A DNA stretch of 64,000 bases from Chlorops oryzae (Eukaryota; Arthropoda; Insecta; Diptera; Chloropidae), in the NCBI GenBank assembly GCA_020466095.1, contig CM035807.1, forward strand, positions 8,200,697-8,264,696. The letters are read 5' to 3'. The position numbers and the translations under genes were made by a program. The notes under the pieces are model-generated. The model saw only the letters and a list, made by a program, of their open reading frames with translations, searched no databases and had not been told where the DNA came from. Of this stretch, positions 22,625-33,369 are shown in pieces; position 1 is the stretch's first letter, and each line of letters begins with the position of its first letter.

Positions 22625-25058
22625 GAAAACAAGTAATTGCTTACGATTAAAGGACATTGAGTTCAAGCAAGGATGCCACAGTTTGACGAAAAAGTGAAAT
22701 AGGGATGGAAAGATCTCGGAAGAAGTAGAAGGAGTTTCTTATGATGACGATTTAAGTACTGTTATCCTTCCACATATCAAATTGACACCATTTTGTTCAA
22801 TTTAGAACAAAGGCAGGTCCGCTTCGATTCATTTTGGGGGCCTTAAGCGGTAGAGAAAAGTTTTTTGGGCACCGAAAAATTATTGAACCACAAATTTCCT
22901 GCTAATGGAATCACATTTTTAAAATTGTCGGAAATATATCGACCCAACACTGATGCCAATAACGCGCCAAATGGAAGGTGATTCTCTTACCTGTACCCTC
23001 GAGAAAATCAACAGTGTAAAAAATTCACGAAAATCTGAAAAACGAAAACCAAAAAAAAGAAAAACAAAGCGCCCCGCCTGTTCTATAAATCTCTTATGAG
23101 CGAATTGTTTGACCATTTTTGATTTGTGGTCTGACAGTTCAACCAAAAATGCATGCATTTAAATTTATATGTTGCAATTGTTTTTACCCTCGTTGCTGTT
23201 CTTGTTCTTGTTGTTGTTGTTGTTGTTGTTGCTGAGCACTTGCATATGTCAGAAAAATATGAAATTGTGGCGCCATCGTCTTTTTCATATGCGATGCGAT
23301 GCGATGCGTTGCGCTGCTCGATTCCTCGATTCCTCGGTTCCTGTCCTGTCCGGTCGGTGTGCAGTGCAAGGCACATTGCGACTCTGCGATTCAGTGCAGC
23401 AGAGTTCAGCATGTGTGTCCATTAAACGTTACCCGTTTTAAGCAGAGTCGCCCACCCACAGTTGAATGATTTTTCGGGCAGAAAGATCAAAAATGGAAAA
23501 TAACAACAACAAATGTGCATTTCATCTGTCATTCAGACACTCGCTCATTTCAATTCCATTTATTTTGCATGTGACACATGTGTAAGTTTGTCGGCGCATG
23601 GTGACTATGCGCTTGGTTGTCACTCTGTCCGTCAGTCTGGCTGTCTGTCTGTCTGCCTCCCTTCCGTTGCATGACACTGAACGTGTGTGTGTGTATGTGT
23701 GTGGTGTTGGAGGATTTATGAAATTCATACGTGTATCCATGTTGAGAGAGAAAGAGACTACGGAATCGACCAACGATAGATCCACCAACCGACCCGACTA
23801 ACCGACCAACATATGTCGATTCCCCCCTTCAACCTCAACATAAGTGACCTTAAGTCAAGGAGGGCATTGCGCATTAGTACGGCATGACATTTTTGACATT
23901 TGTAGCATTTATAGTTCAATGAAGATCAAGTGCTTACACATATGTACACATACATATTTGTATGTGCATAGCGAATATACACATGCATGCATACGTGTAC
24001 TTATGTATTTATGTGCAGTCGTCGTCGCAGCAGTGTTGCGTGTTGCGTGCGCTTGTCAGTGCTTAAAACTTTTATTGTTTTCAAGTGTAACTTTCATTGC
24101 AAAATTTTATTCCCTCTCTGTCGTTTATTACGTCCGAACGAGCGAGCGTCGTGCATTGAGGGTTTTTATGCGAGTTTTATGATTTTAAATTTTGATGACA
24201 CTTGTGGGAGGACAATGGCTAAGACTTAAATGGTTAAACTTTTCCCCAACAAACCATATTTTACTCTTTTGCCAGAACTCTAAATTCTCATCTCATTTCA
24301 ATGGATGATAATTTTTTCTTTTGTTTCTTCGTCTTCTTGTTGATGAGAAAAAGAAAATCGCTCAAGTCAAAATCTTATTGACTCAAGAATTAGTTGCAAA
24401 CATTTTATTTAATCACTCTCCAGCGTATATTATTAGCTAACAGTGCATTCGTCTATATTTTTCGAGTTTATATAAATTATTGGAATTGTTGGACAACGTG
24501 AAGATGGTCTAGACTTAAAGAAAAGTTTCCCCCGAAACAAAAATTTTACTTGCTGAAAACCTCCCTAAACTCTTACAAGGGCTGAATTGCTGTTCCCGCT
24601 TGTTGATGAGGAAAAAAGGAAAATCTTCAAATGAATTTTTGAATTTGAAAAATTCTTGCCAAACCAGTCTCATAAGAATTTCAAATAATAAAAGCAAAAG
24701 CTGTTTTCTCTTGATCATGACAAAAATGCAGAATATATACCTTTCATTGAATAAACATATAATTTTTCCAAGCTCAATGCTTTATATAAATACCTAAGTA
24801 TGTGTAATAGTGCTCACAACATATGTACGACCAAATAACAAAAGAAAAATGAAAATGTTAGTGCGTTGGAATTCATAGTTTATTGCTAGTTTACTCCTAA
24901 AGAAATGATATAAGTTTAACCGTATCTAGCCACGAAAAATCATACTGAAAAAATAAATATCTTTTTAATTTCAGCTGAAATCAACAATCAAACTTCGCTA
25001 AAGCTCTATACAAGGGCCTGAGATTGGCTGTTCACGGCCGCATTGTATTGCCTTTTTC
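22625..25058. other. Non-coding with simple repeats, upstream of the promoter
   Basis: Includes a TTG run (about 23192-23232), a GATGC run near 23292-23309, a CTGTCTGTCTG patch near 23638-23655 and TGTG runs near 23685-23702. Paired open frames on both strands at 23083-23441 are due to the repeats. No gene is recognised. Confidence 0.4.
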
Positions 25059-25122
25059 TATAAAAACCCAAGCTTCAACTCAAAATTCTCAGTCTTTTTC
25101 TGACCGCGCGTGTGATCGGTTG
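25059..25122 (+). promoter_or_regulatory. RNA polymerase II core promoter (TATA + Inr + DPE)
   Basis: TATAAAAA (25059-25066) lies 32 bp upstream of the A of TCAGTC (25089-25094), an exact match to the fly initiator TCAKTY with +1 at 25091. At +28 to +32 is GGTTG (25118-25122), an exact match to the downstream promoter element RGWYV. Three elements at their canonical spacing make chance unlikely. Seen: motifs and spacing. Inferred: active transcription to the right. Confidence 0.7.
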
Positions 25123-25307
25123 GTTTTCGGGAGTGTTGGTTCGCGGAGTGCTTAGTGCGATTAGTGTATTAGTGTAAGTGTGTGCGTTTGCATGCGCATA
25201 AGTGTTTCGCGCAGTTACGCTTCTCTTTAATTCCTTCGTGTTGTTTGAAGCAGAAGTCGTTCGTTTTTTCAGAGCGCATAATGCATCGTTAGCAACATGT
25301 TGATAAG
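25091..25307 (+). other. Predicted first exon (mostly 5' UTR) with splice donor
   Basis: Runs from the predicted start site to AAG|GTGAGT, a perfect consensus 5' splice site (intron from 25308). Two very short upstream ATG frames occur, one starting ATGCGCATAAGT and one ATGCATCGTTAG. A third ATG at 25297, in the excellent fly context CAACATG, encodes M-L-I before the splice junction; translation may therefore start here and continue in a distant exon. That exon is not identified in the window, so the gene is unknown. Alternatively the whole exon is untranslated. Confidence 0.5.
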
Positions 25308-25709
25308 GTGAGTTTTTATACAAGCGTTTCTTTTGTTTCAACTTCGGCAGGTTATATTAGTTTTGTGTTCTTCTGTGTTGGGTTATCCTAAGAAAGGAAT
25401 ATTTGCGAAATATTCAAAAAGAAGACATAGAAGATAGTTTTCAACTGGTTTTCTATAATTTGACATTTAGAGAGAAAAGAGCAATGTGATGCTCTCAAAT
25501 GCCTTTTGCAGTGATGTATTTAAGCTAATTAGCTAAAATGTTGTAAGTTACATGCACTTTTACAAAGTGTCCTAGTTTGATAGCCTTTCTGCGAAAGTCC
25601 TTGAATGAAAGTCTCCATTCATTAGGCTGTTCACTGAAACTCTAAGACGATTCTCACAATTCAAACCAGATTTGCTTAAATAAATAAAAATTGATTTTAT
25701 TGTTATGTA
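25308..25709 (+). other. Presumed start of a long intron
   Basis: Follows the consensus donor. No acceptor with adjoining coding sequence is evident. Nothing else is recognised. Confidence 0.35.
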
Positions 25710-26418
25710 CAGTGAAAGCTCCCATAAGCGGACACCCACTGTCGCGGCCTTTTTGTCCTCTCATGGGAGATGTCCGCTTTTGGGAGAGTACCTACAACAA
25801 AATGCTTTATTTTACATAATATAAACTAAAGTAGCTTCAAAGCCTAAAGTATCTATTGCATTGTCAATTTTGGATAAATACTAGCAAGCCTACTCAAATA
25901 TTATACGACAGATGATCTCTATATGGCGATATTTTTTTTATTTAAAGTAAAAAATATAAAATAACAAAACAAAGTTAATTTTCAGGTATTAATAACAAAA
26001 CAGATTTGTGGCTGCTCACACTAAAACAAGAAAAAAAGTAACAAAAAAATTTAAAAAACATCTTAAAATTCTTTTGCTCGAAAAAACATCCTAATCTCGT
26101 CTCAAAATTGTGTACTAAAATATTTATGTTTCACTGTGCCACTGTGATTTTATACCCTGCTTATATGTCCGGTTTTACATGCCTACCCGTTCGATTTTTC
26201 GTTGAAGTTTGTTTTGTATCCGTTTATGGGAGATGTTTTTTACAAGGAAGAGTATCAAAAATGTCCAAATCATGTGTCCGCGTCCGCTTATCAGAGTGTT
26301 CGCGTATTGGAGCGGTTTTTTGTATGAAAACCATCGAAAAAAACTTGTGTGTTGCAAATTTGTCCTCTTATTGGAGATGTCCGCTTATGGTAGCTGTCTG
26401 CAAGGAGAGCTTTCACTG
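25710..26418. mobile_element. pogo/Tc1-like non-autonomous element, 709 bp
   Basis: Ends CAGTGAAAGCTC and GAGCTTTCACTG are exact complements and are flanked by TA on both sides. Just inside, CCATAAGCGGACA at the left matches its complement TGTCCGCTTATGG near the right end, offset by an extra 18 bp or so. GTCC...GGAGATGTCCGCTT also recurs near both ends. TA targets with CAGT termini fit the pogo/Tigger side of Tc1/mariner. No transposase frame is visible. Confidence 0.75.
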
Positions 26419-28036
26419 TATTACATAAATCTTACCATCACTATGCTATTTAAGATTCCCATGCACTTTAGTCGAATGAATAATCTAAGAGTGAAAAAGC
26501 AAAAAAAAAAAAAACCATTAAATTCACCTAAAAATATGCTACATAAACTCGATCGAGAGAGAGAGAGATTGTAAAGCAGCCATAAATAAATATGCACTCC
26601 AACGTCGAGAATATGCAGCGGTAAATGATGGTGTTTTTCTTTTATAATTTTTTTTTTTTATTTGAAGGCCAAGTGAAAAGAAAAGAATATGAAGAGAAGG
26701 ATAAATAGCATAAAGTGAATTACTCGTTGGATGGGTTGAGGGAGGGGGAGGAGGACGAATCAGCTGCAGGTAAAAGACGCACACAGGCAACAGGCAGAAA
26801 CCGACTCCGCGAAATAATGTCGCAACCGAAATGCATTACGATGCGCACGAAAATGGCAACAAATGTGTCTCTAAAAGCCCAACTGCCTGCCTGCCTGCGT
26901 TGCCCTTCTGACTGTCGTTTGGCTTCCTCGTTTGCTTCTTCTTCTTCTTCTTGGCAGAACGAGATGGCTTAAAGGCATAACGCGTACCTTGGCCTGTTAA
27001 GAAAATTGCAAACGGATCAACGAGAGTAAGACCACCAATGGCACAAAGCATTCGCAATATCCCTTAAAAGCCCCAATGGCTGTGGAAGTCAATGCAACCA
27101 AGTCGAATAAGAATCTGCATTCGTTCAACCGCGTAAAAATTAAATAAAATATGCAGTTGGCTTGCGCTCCATTTTTTTCTTTTATTCCTTTATATTTTTG
27201 TCCCTTATTTTTTTCTGTTTTGTTTTTTTCTTTGCTCGCCATGGAAAGCACAGCAGCTTTAGCGTTGCTTTACTGTAGCTAAATATGCGACTTGATGGCG
27301 GTCGGTTTGCATTTTCAATTCCAGCTGTACGTGTGGGTAGATTGCGTGGCCCGTGCGTTCTGTCCCTCGCAGTCAACGTCTCACTTTATCCGGAAATCTT
27401 ACTCGCTTTTATTTATTTTTATTTTTTTCACTTTTCAATGGTTGCGAAAGTATTTTATGCATTTTTAAAATATAATCTTTGCCGTTTATATGAAAATATT
27501 GTGTATATTTTTCTAGACGTTTTTATTTTTTATTTATTTGTATTTTTCTCATTTTTTGTGAGTGTATGCGGTCCTAGCTGACTATCGTTGCGTACTATCG
27601 TATCTTTGGCTTAGACGAGAGGTCTTTCGTAAAACAGAAAAATTTATTTGCATTTTCCATTTTGGATTTCAATTTTCACATTCCTATTGTGAATGCTCCT
27701 TTCACTGTTTCATTTTTTTTCCTTATTTATTTATTTATTTTTTAAATTAAATATTTATTGCTAGCGTTTTTCTTTGAATACTTTATTTGATTAGGACAAA
27801 GAGGACAAAAAAAGGATTGTTTTAGAGTTAGTTCCTCGTCGTTTCTGATGAACTCAAGTTAATGTGATTCTCTTTCTTTCTATATCTTGAAACACAGATT
27901 CTTTGTGGGCTGTAGAAGAATTAATGAAATTTTTGATGCAAAGCTCCTTGCTGTGCTCAATATTTAATACATTTGCAGGTCTTTGAAGTATTTTGAGACC
28001 AGAAAGTCGCCCAAAAAAGTGAAGAATACTTTAGCA
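26419..28036. other. Non-coding, 1.6 kb
   Basis: Contains a GAGAGAGAGA stretch (26556-26568), TTCTTCTTC at 26936-26952 and many T-runs. No gene is recognised. Confidence 0.4.
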
Positions 28037-28043
28037 TACTATT

Positions 28044-28406
28044 TGTCGGCCATAGTTGGTTGAGATGCAAATTTACGAAGCGAGAGGCCATGGGTTTGAC
28101 TCCCAGCTGAGGTCGTTAATGTTTGTGTAGTTTTTCAGTTTCTGGTTTTCTTTGACATCCTATTGTTTGCGGTATCACGCCGGGTCCATGTGATGCCTAA
28201 GTGTGTCACCCTTAACCCTCTAATAACACAATTTTTTTTTTTCAATAAAAGTTCAGATAAGACTATTTTCGGGTAGAAAAAGACGCATTTCAAATTATTA
28301 TTATAATTTTTTTTTCGGTAATTTGTGTGGAAAAGTCCGTCTGAAGACGGAACCAGGAATTAGAGGGTTAATAATTGCAGCCACACTAACCTAACCTTAC
28401 CTAGGC
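28044..28406 (+). mobile_element. tRNA-derived SINE, copy 1 (interrupted)
   Basis: The 5' head has an A-box-like TAGTTGGTTGAG (28054-28065) and a B box GGTTTGACTCC (28093-28103, one mismatch to GGTTCGANTCC), the internal promoter of RNA polymerase III. It ends in ACTAACCTAACCTTACC, and is flanked by TACTATT (28037-28043 and 28407-28413). About 207 bp of SINE is split by a 152 bp MITE. The same head and tail recur at 30292-30471. It is not a tRNA: no acceptor stem closes the structure. Confidence 0.8.
28216..28367. mobile_element. piggyBac-type MITE nested in the SINE (152 bp)
   Basis: Ends CCCTCTAAT and ATTAGAGGG are exact complements. TTAA flanks on each side (28212-28215, 28368-28371) are the obligatory piggyBac target duplication, and termini starting CCC fit the superfamily. 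The interior is a T-rich run and AAGTCCGTCTGAAGACGGA, itself a small hairpin. No frame, so mobilisation would need a piggyBac transposase in trans. Confidence 0.8.
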
Positions 28407-28584
28407 TACTATTCAATCTAGTATTATTATAATCTGCTTCAGTTTTGGATCCTAAACCTGGTCACCTTGTAACCTTCCATTATAATTATTCTTATTACAA
28501 CCAATGGGGGATTTTTTTTTAGAGAGCTTAACTCTAGCTCATATTTAGAATTGTTTGAGTTACTTAGCGCGCATGATTTAGGCC

Positions 28585-28828
28585 AAAGAAAATATTTTAA
28601 TTCAGCACCTAAAGGTATGCCTATAAATATTAACCATATTTCTTACTAGCCCATATATGCTAGTTCTTGTGGCTTTGTCCATTTAAAAACGACATGAAGA
28701 AGGATTTTAGATGTTTTTTTAATCTTATTGAAGCTTTGAATTATCTTCACTATTAAAGGAATAAAATAAGAGTTTGTAGATTGTATAAAAGTATACATCT
28801 AGGTGTTGAATTATCTTCTATTGCCTTA
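28585..28828. mobile_element. MITE family B, copy 3
   Basis: Left arm ATTTTAATTCAGCACC then TAAAGGTATGCCTATAAATA; the right arm reverse-complements to AATTCAACACCTAGATGTATA. The interior shares CTTGTGGCTTTGTCC with copy 1 (CTTGTAGCTATGTCT). Confidence 0.6.
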
Positions 28829-30277
28829 TTGAAGATCTTTTCACACTTTAAAAAAGCTGATTTTTAACTTATTTTGAAATTGTTTTTTTATGCCCGAATC
28901 CGGCTCTGTATTGTTACCTTATTGAAATAAAACTTTCAAATTGCATATCTTCAGATGTGAATTTAAATATTTTTGCTTCAAGTGAATCTGATGCTGTTCC
29001 AAGCAATATAATTTTCATGGATTTGCATACCGTAAAAGGGTGCTCCCCTTCTGCTTCGATTTCGCTTAAGCCTTTTATGACGTTATAAAGTGTTATCCAA
29101 TACTCAAAAGTATTAATTAAAATCCTGCGGTTGCTCCCCATTTTCAACCTCTTTTAAAACCCTTACAATTTTCTCTCCTACTTCCTCTTCCCCTACAATT
29201 TTCTCACTCTTAAACTACGCAAAAAAAAAAAATTTGAAAACCGATGTAAAAACTTCCACGTAAATAATCCATTAATGCCGCAATATAATTGAAACTCAAA
29301 TATGGTTTTCCGTTCCTTTTAATTATGTATACGAAATCCAATTTCGATCTTTAGCATAACACCTTCGAAGATTGAAGGTATTACCTCTATTTTTCCCCAT
29401 TTTATTTTTTTTTTTGAGGGTGCGAAAGCTCTTTTAATCCCATTTCGACTTGTCACAATTCAACCGCAAGAAATTGATATGTTTATGGTCTTATGTTATT
29501 TACGAGTGCCATAAAAATCAGGATAACCATTTTTGTACACGCACATGAACATTGCTGTAATTCCGATCCTTTTTCTTTTTTATTAAATGTGCTCTCATAT
29601 ATGCAAACATATACCTATGTATGTATACATTAACATCACCCGGGTGCCTGACTATCCACCTCAACTCACTTGCATTGCATTCCACTATTTCGCGAAGTAG
29701 TGAATGGGTATAAAAAGGGGTCGGATTTAAGGAGGCGGGAGGGTTGTAAAAAAGCAGTAGGAGTATGCAAAAAGAGCACGTAGTCCGACGCAAATCAATT
29801 TTGTTTGCATTTCAGCAGTATCCCGTCGTCGAGGCCAGCAATACGCGGTTATTTAAAAGCGAAATTCCTGTCAGAGCGTGGTGGAAGGATTTTCATTGGC
29901 CTCACTTTTTATGTAATCTATTCTCGAACGATGGGCTCAAGTGAATGTGGTATCGTATACGTAATTTGTAGAGACATGCAAAAGCGTTTGATTTTCGAGA
30001 ATAAAAAAAAAAAAAGAACCGGGGGAAAATACCGTGAGTGAGGATACTAAGATATTCGGCATTGCTTAGCACTACAATTTTAAAATGGTTTATTTATTTA
30101 AATCTTTTTTCGTTTTTTTTCGCAAAATTTTGTGGATAGCTTATATCGATAGAGTAGAATAAAAGAGTTGAATGCATGACCTGAAGGAGGCCCCCCAGGA
30201 ATATTTAAAGAATATATAAATGGTGCTTGTAAAGGATCCCTAAAACCTGTAATAGGACTGAAATATTCCTAATATTT
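28829..30277. other. Non-coding, 1.4 kb
   Basis: Nothing is firmly recognised. A frame at 29805-30041 lacks a domain. T- and A-runs occur at 29406 and 30003. Confidence 0.35.
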
Positions 30278-30560
30278 ATATGTATACTTTTTGTTGGCCT
30301 CTCTGCCGTAGTTAGCTGAGATGCCAATTTACGAAGCGAGAGGCCCTGGGCTCAACTCCCAGCTGAGGTCATGGATGTTGTTTAGTTTTTCTATTTCTTC
30401 TTTAGTTTACCAATTTTTCGTGGTATCACAACCTTCGTGGTGGCAGCCACGTTAACATAACCTTATCTTTATATACTTTTAGGTGCATAATTTTATTATT
30501 TCAACAGAAAAAATTTTAATTCAACACCTAAATGTATACTTTTGAATATTTCAAAACCAA
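30278..30560. mobile_element. MITE family B ends split by a SINE
   Basis: ATATTTATATGTATACTTTT (30272-30291) and, after the SINE, AGGTGCATAATTTTATT together form a family B right arm. A fresh left arm (TTTTAATTCAACACC then TAAATGTATACTTTTGAAT) begins near 30514. So remnants of two copies, or one rearranged copy, surround the SINE. Confidence 0.45.
30292..30471 (+). mobile_element. tRNA-derived SINE, copy 2 (180 bp)
   Basis: Starts TGTTGGCC like copy 1 (TGTCGGCC). A-box-like TAGTTAGCTGAG at 30309-30320 and B box GGCTCAACTCC at 30349-30359 (one mismatch). The tail contains GTTAACATAACCTTA. Target duplications TATACTTTT lie at 30283-30291 and 30472-30480. It inserted into an older family B MITE. 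Confidence 0.82.
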
Positions 30561-30639
30561 TTTATATATAATTTTAAGCCTTTGCCAATGAAGATTTTTA
30601 AAGTCTCCAGAAAGATCAGCATAACTACTGCCTTATTAC

Positions 30640-30873
30640 CAGGTCTCAGATTTTGTTGACCTTCATAAAATGAATGCATACTTTATGGAGTACAATTTTT
30701 CTTTAACTCACATAAAGTAAAGATTCAAATAGATTTTTAACTTCAATAAGGATTTTTTTTATTGTTAGAAAAGTAGTTCTTCGCTAAATTTACTCGCAAA
30801 TTTTTAGTAAGAAAAATTTTGGCCCCATAAAGCATGCTTTAATTTTATAAAAGTAAATAAAAACCGAACCGTG
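30640..30873. mobile_element. hAT-type MITE family A, copy 2 (234 bp)
   Basis: Same family and orientation as 19823-20064, with ends drifted to CAGGTCTCAGATTTTGTTG and CCGAACCGTG. The perfect 8 bp duplication CTTATTAC (30632-30639, 30874-30881) confirms the boundaries. Confidence 0.88.
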
Positions 30874-31653
30874 CTTATTACTCGCTATCACAGTCGTTAG
30901 ATTAAACCAAACCGATGCACAAACGCATTATAAATCCTCGATGATATTAAAACCTTTTAGAGAACAGAAGAAAATACAAAAAAAAAAAAAATCTGCCTGG
31001 ATGGGAAAAAAGCTTCTGATGACTGCCAATAATGCATGCACAAGCGTTCACTTTAAACAAAACATTTCAATTTGACGGAATGCCTGCACTCAACGTTGTG
31101 CCTATGCCTATAATGCCAATATCCACCATTGTCTGGCTGGCTGGCTGCCTGTCTGGCTGGCTGGCTGGTTGAAATCATGGCAGGCAATAAACATAGATTT
31201 TTTGCACTGTACTTAACAGTAGCTATCCTTGACGTTGGGTGTAGTTGATTTCGTTTTCGCTTGGATGGGCAAATGCTACTTAAAATACATCAATTTAGAA
31301 TGTGTAAACACTTCATGCATCATATTACCATAATTTTCAGGGAAAAGGTTAGAAAACAGCAACAAAAAGAAAAAAAAAAATATCAAAATATAATTCCGAA
31401 AAATTAGCCATCAATAGAGGTAGGTAGCTTTATTTTTCCATTCGGTAAAGACTAAGTTTTTTAAATGAAACATTTTTAAGACAATTGAGGAACTAAGAAC
31501 TGAAAGTCCAGAGTCGACTTAAACTTATTTTTACTAAATGAAGACGTGTGGTCAGAGGTGTCTCGCAAAATGGATTGTGTTTTATGGAAATTGGTTTTTT
31601 ATTCTAAAATAAGCTTCGTTTTTCTTTCATCTCTAACTGAAAAGACAGTCTAA
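30874..31653. other. Non-coding
   Basis: Contains a GGCTGGCTGGCTG-type patch at 31132-31168 and A-runs. No gene is recognised. Confidence 0.4.
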
Positions 31654-31786
31654 GGGCCAAGGTACAATAGCCCGAGAGTAATGCGTGCGTGCGAGAGAAA
31701 GTGGGATAAAGAGATACAGAGATATAGAGGAAGAGCGAGACAGAGACTGTTTCACGCACGACTCTCGGACTATTGTACCTTGGCCC
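31654..31786. mobile_element. Harbinger-type MITE, 133 bp
   Basis: Ends GGGCCAAGGTACAATAG and its exact complement, extending imperfectly through CCGAGAGT and TGCGTG. Flanked by TAA (31651-31653, 31787-31789), a TWA-type 3 bp duplication. The interior is a GA-rich purine stretch. No frame. Confidence 0.8.
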
Positions 31787-33369
31787 TAACTCTGTAAGCG
31801 TCTCGAAGGTCTTTTCAGGATTATCGAAGGCATTCTTTCTTCAAAGACATTGATTACGCTATAAAGTCGGTCTATGACGGAAAGTTGACCAAGAAACATC
31901 ATGATCGGACATGACTTTTCTTCTAATTTTTTGCAAATAGATAGAGGCTTTGATGGTTGGTTATAATGACCAAACATAGATCGAGATGTTGTTCTCTAGC
32001 GTAGTCAGTCAGTGCATATTTTCGATCAGGGATACTACAGGATACTACAGACAATTGCTCAGCTTTATAATGGCAGTGTCAAAGGCTCCTAGGACAGCAT
32101 TAACTATTAATTCTAATATCTTTTGTCTCCCTGTTATTTCACTAACCCAATCAAATTTTATTCATTTTTCTGTTACAATTTGGGACTTATTTCCAGAAAA
32201 TTATTTAAAATCTATCAGCTTCAAACCATAGTTGGCAAAACTAAAAAAAAAGGATTCAATCTAATTTCAACTCTCACCAAACGATCCCATCAGATTTGAT
32301 ATTTGATGAATAATTTTTGAACTTTTATGACAGGAATAAAAAAGTTTCCATTTCCAACGAATTAAAAGTCATTTAAGCCTTTCCTTTTTTGTTTTTTAAC
32401 CCAAAAATTTACCATCACAAAGATAATTCCGGACATGATATTTCATCATTTGCCGCTTATATTTATTACTGAAAAAAGAAAAAAAAAAAAAAAAAAAACT
32501 TGCTAAGTCAATGCCATTTAGGAACTCAAACTGCACAGACCATGACAAAAGGTAAACAGCGAAAAGTTTTTGAAAACTTTTTTCAAACAAAATAATATTT
32601 AACATGTTAAATGCTAATGGAGACGTTAAACAAAGCGCGGTACTAGGGTCTAGAAAAAAAAATACCATTCCATACAAAAAAAAGTACGCAATGAAGACAA
32701 GGAAAATAAAAAACGAAAAACGAGACGCTAACGTTGAAGAAATATTAAGCGAACTTAATCTCATGAAAGTCAAACATGGCGAAAAAAGTTTTCACCACAT
32801 TCGCACGCATGTTGGTGACGAAGCAATTTCAAGGGAAACAAGCAAAATAAAGCACAGTGGGCTCAATACGTGACGATGATTTGCAATGAGCAAAAAGTTG
32901 GGTTTTTCTTTTTTGTTTTGAAAACATTTTGCTCGTCGATGTAATTAAATTGATGTTTTCGATGAGAATTGAAAATTAATTCCTCTAATAAGCACGAAAG
33001 AAAATTATTAAGAAATTTTTACACAATTATAATTACACTGGCTTAAAGCATTTTTTCTCAGGATATCTCCATACACTTTTCTTATCGACTTTGGCCTACT
33101 TAAAAAAAAAAAAAATTTATGAAAATTTTTACGGAACCGTTTTTCATACTTATTAATTTTTAAAAATTGCAATCGATTTCTTAGGTGCCAATGAAAGAAA
33201 GAATTTCATGCACTGCTGCCAGTTTAGGGGAATCTCCCTTATGATCTTTAGTGGAGTCTTAGGGCAGAAAAATGATCAGGGAAAGTTTTAATGGGACCTT
33301 ATGGTACCAAGTTTTATTTTTGGACGATTTAAAAATGAAATTTTAGAGAATTTTTGCCTTGTTTTGAAG
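31787..33369. other. Non-coding, 1.6 kb
   Basis: Contains an A-run at about 32481-32500. Opposite-strand open frames at 32396-32873 are AT-rich and have no domain. Confidence 0.4.

Noticed and set aside
28044..28120. tRNA gene (A and B boxes present)
   Set aside because: No 7 bp acceptor stem or proper cloverleaf; the unit is dispersed with target duplications, hence a SINE.
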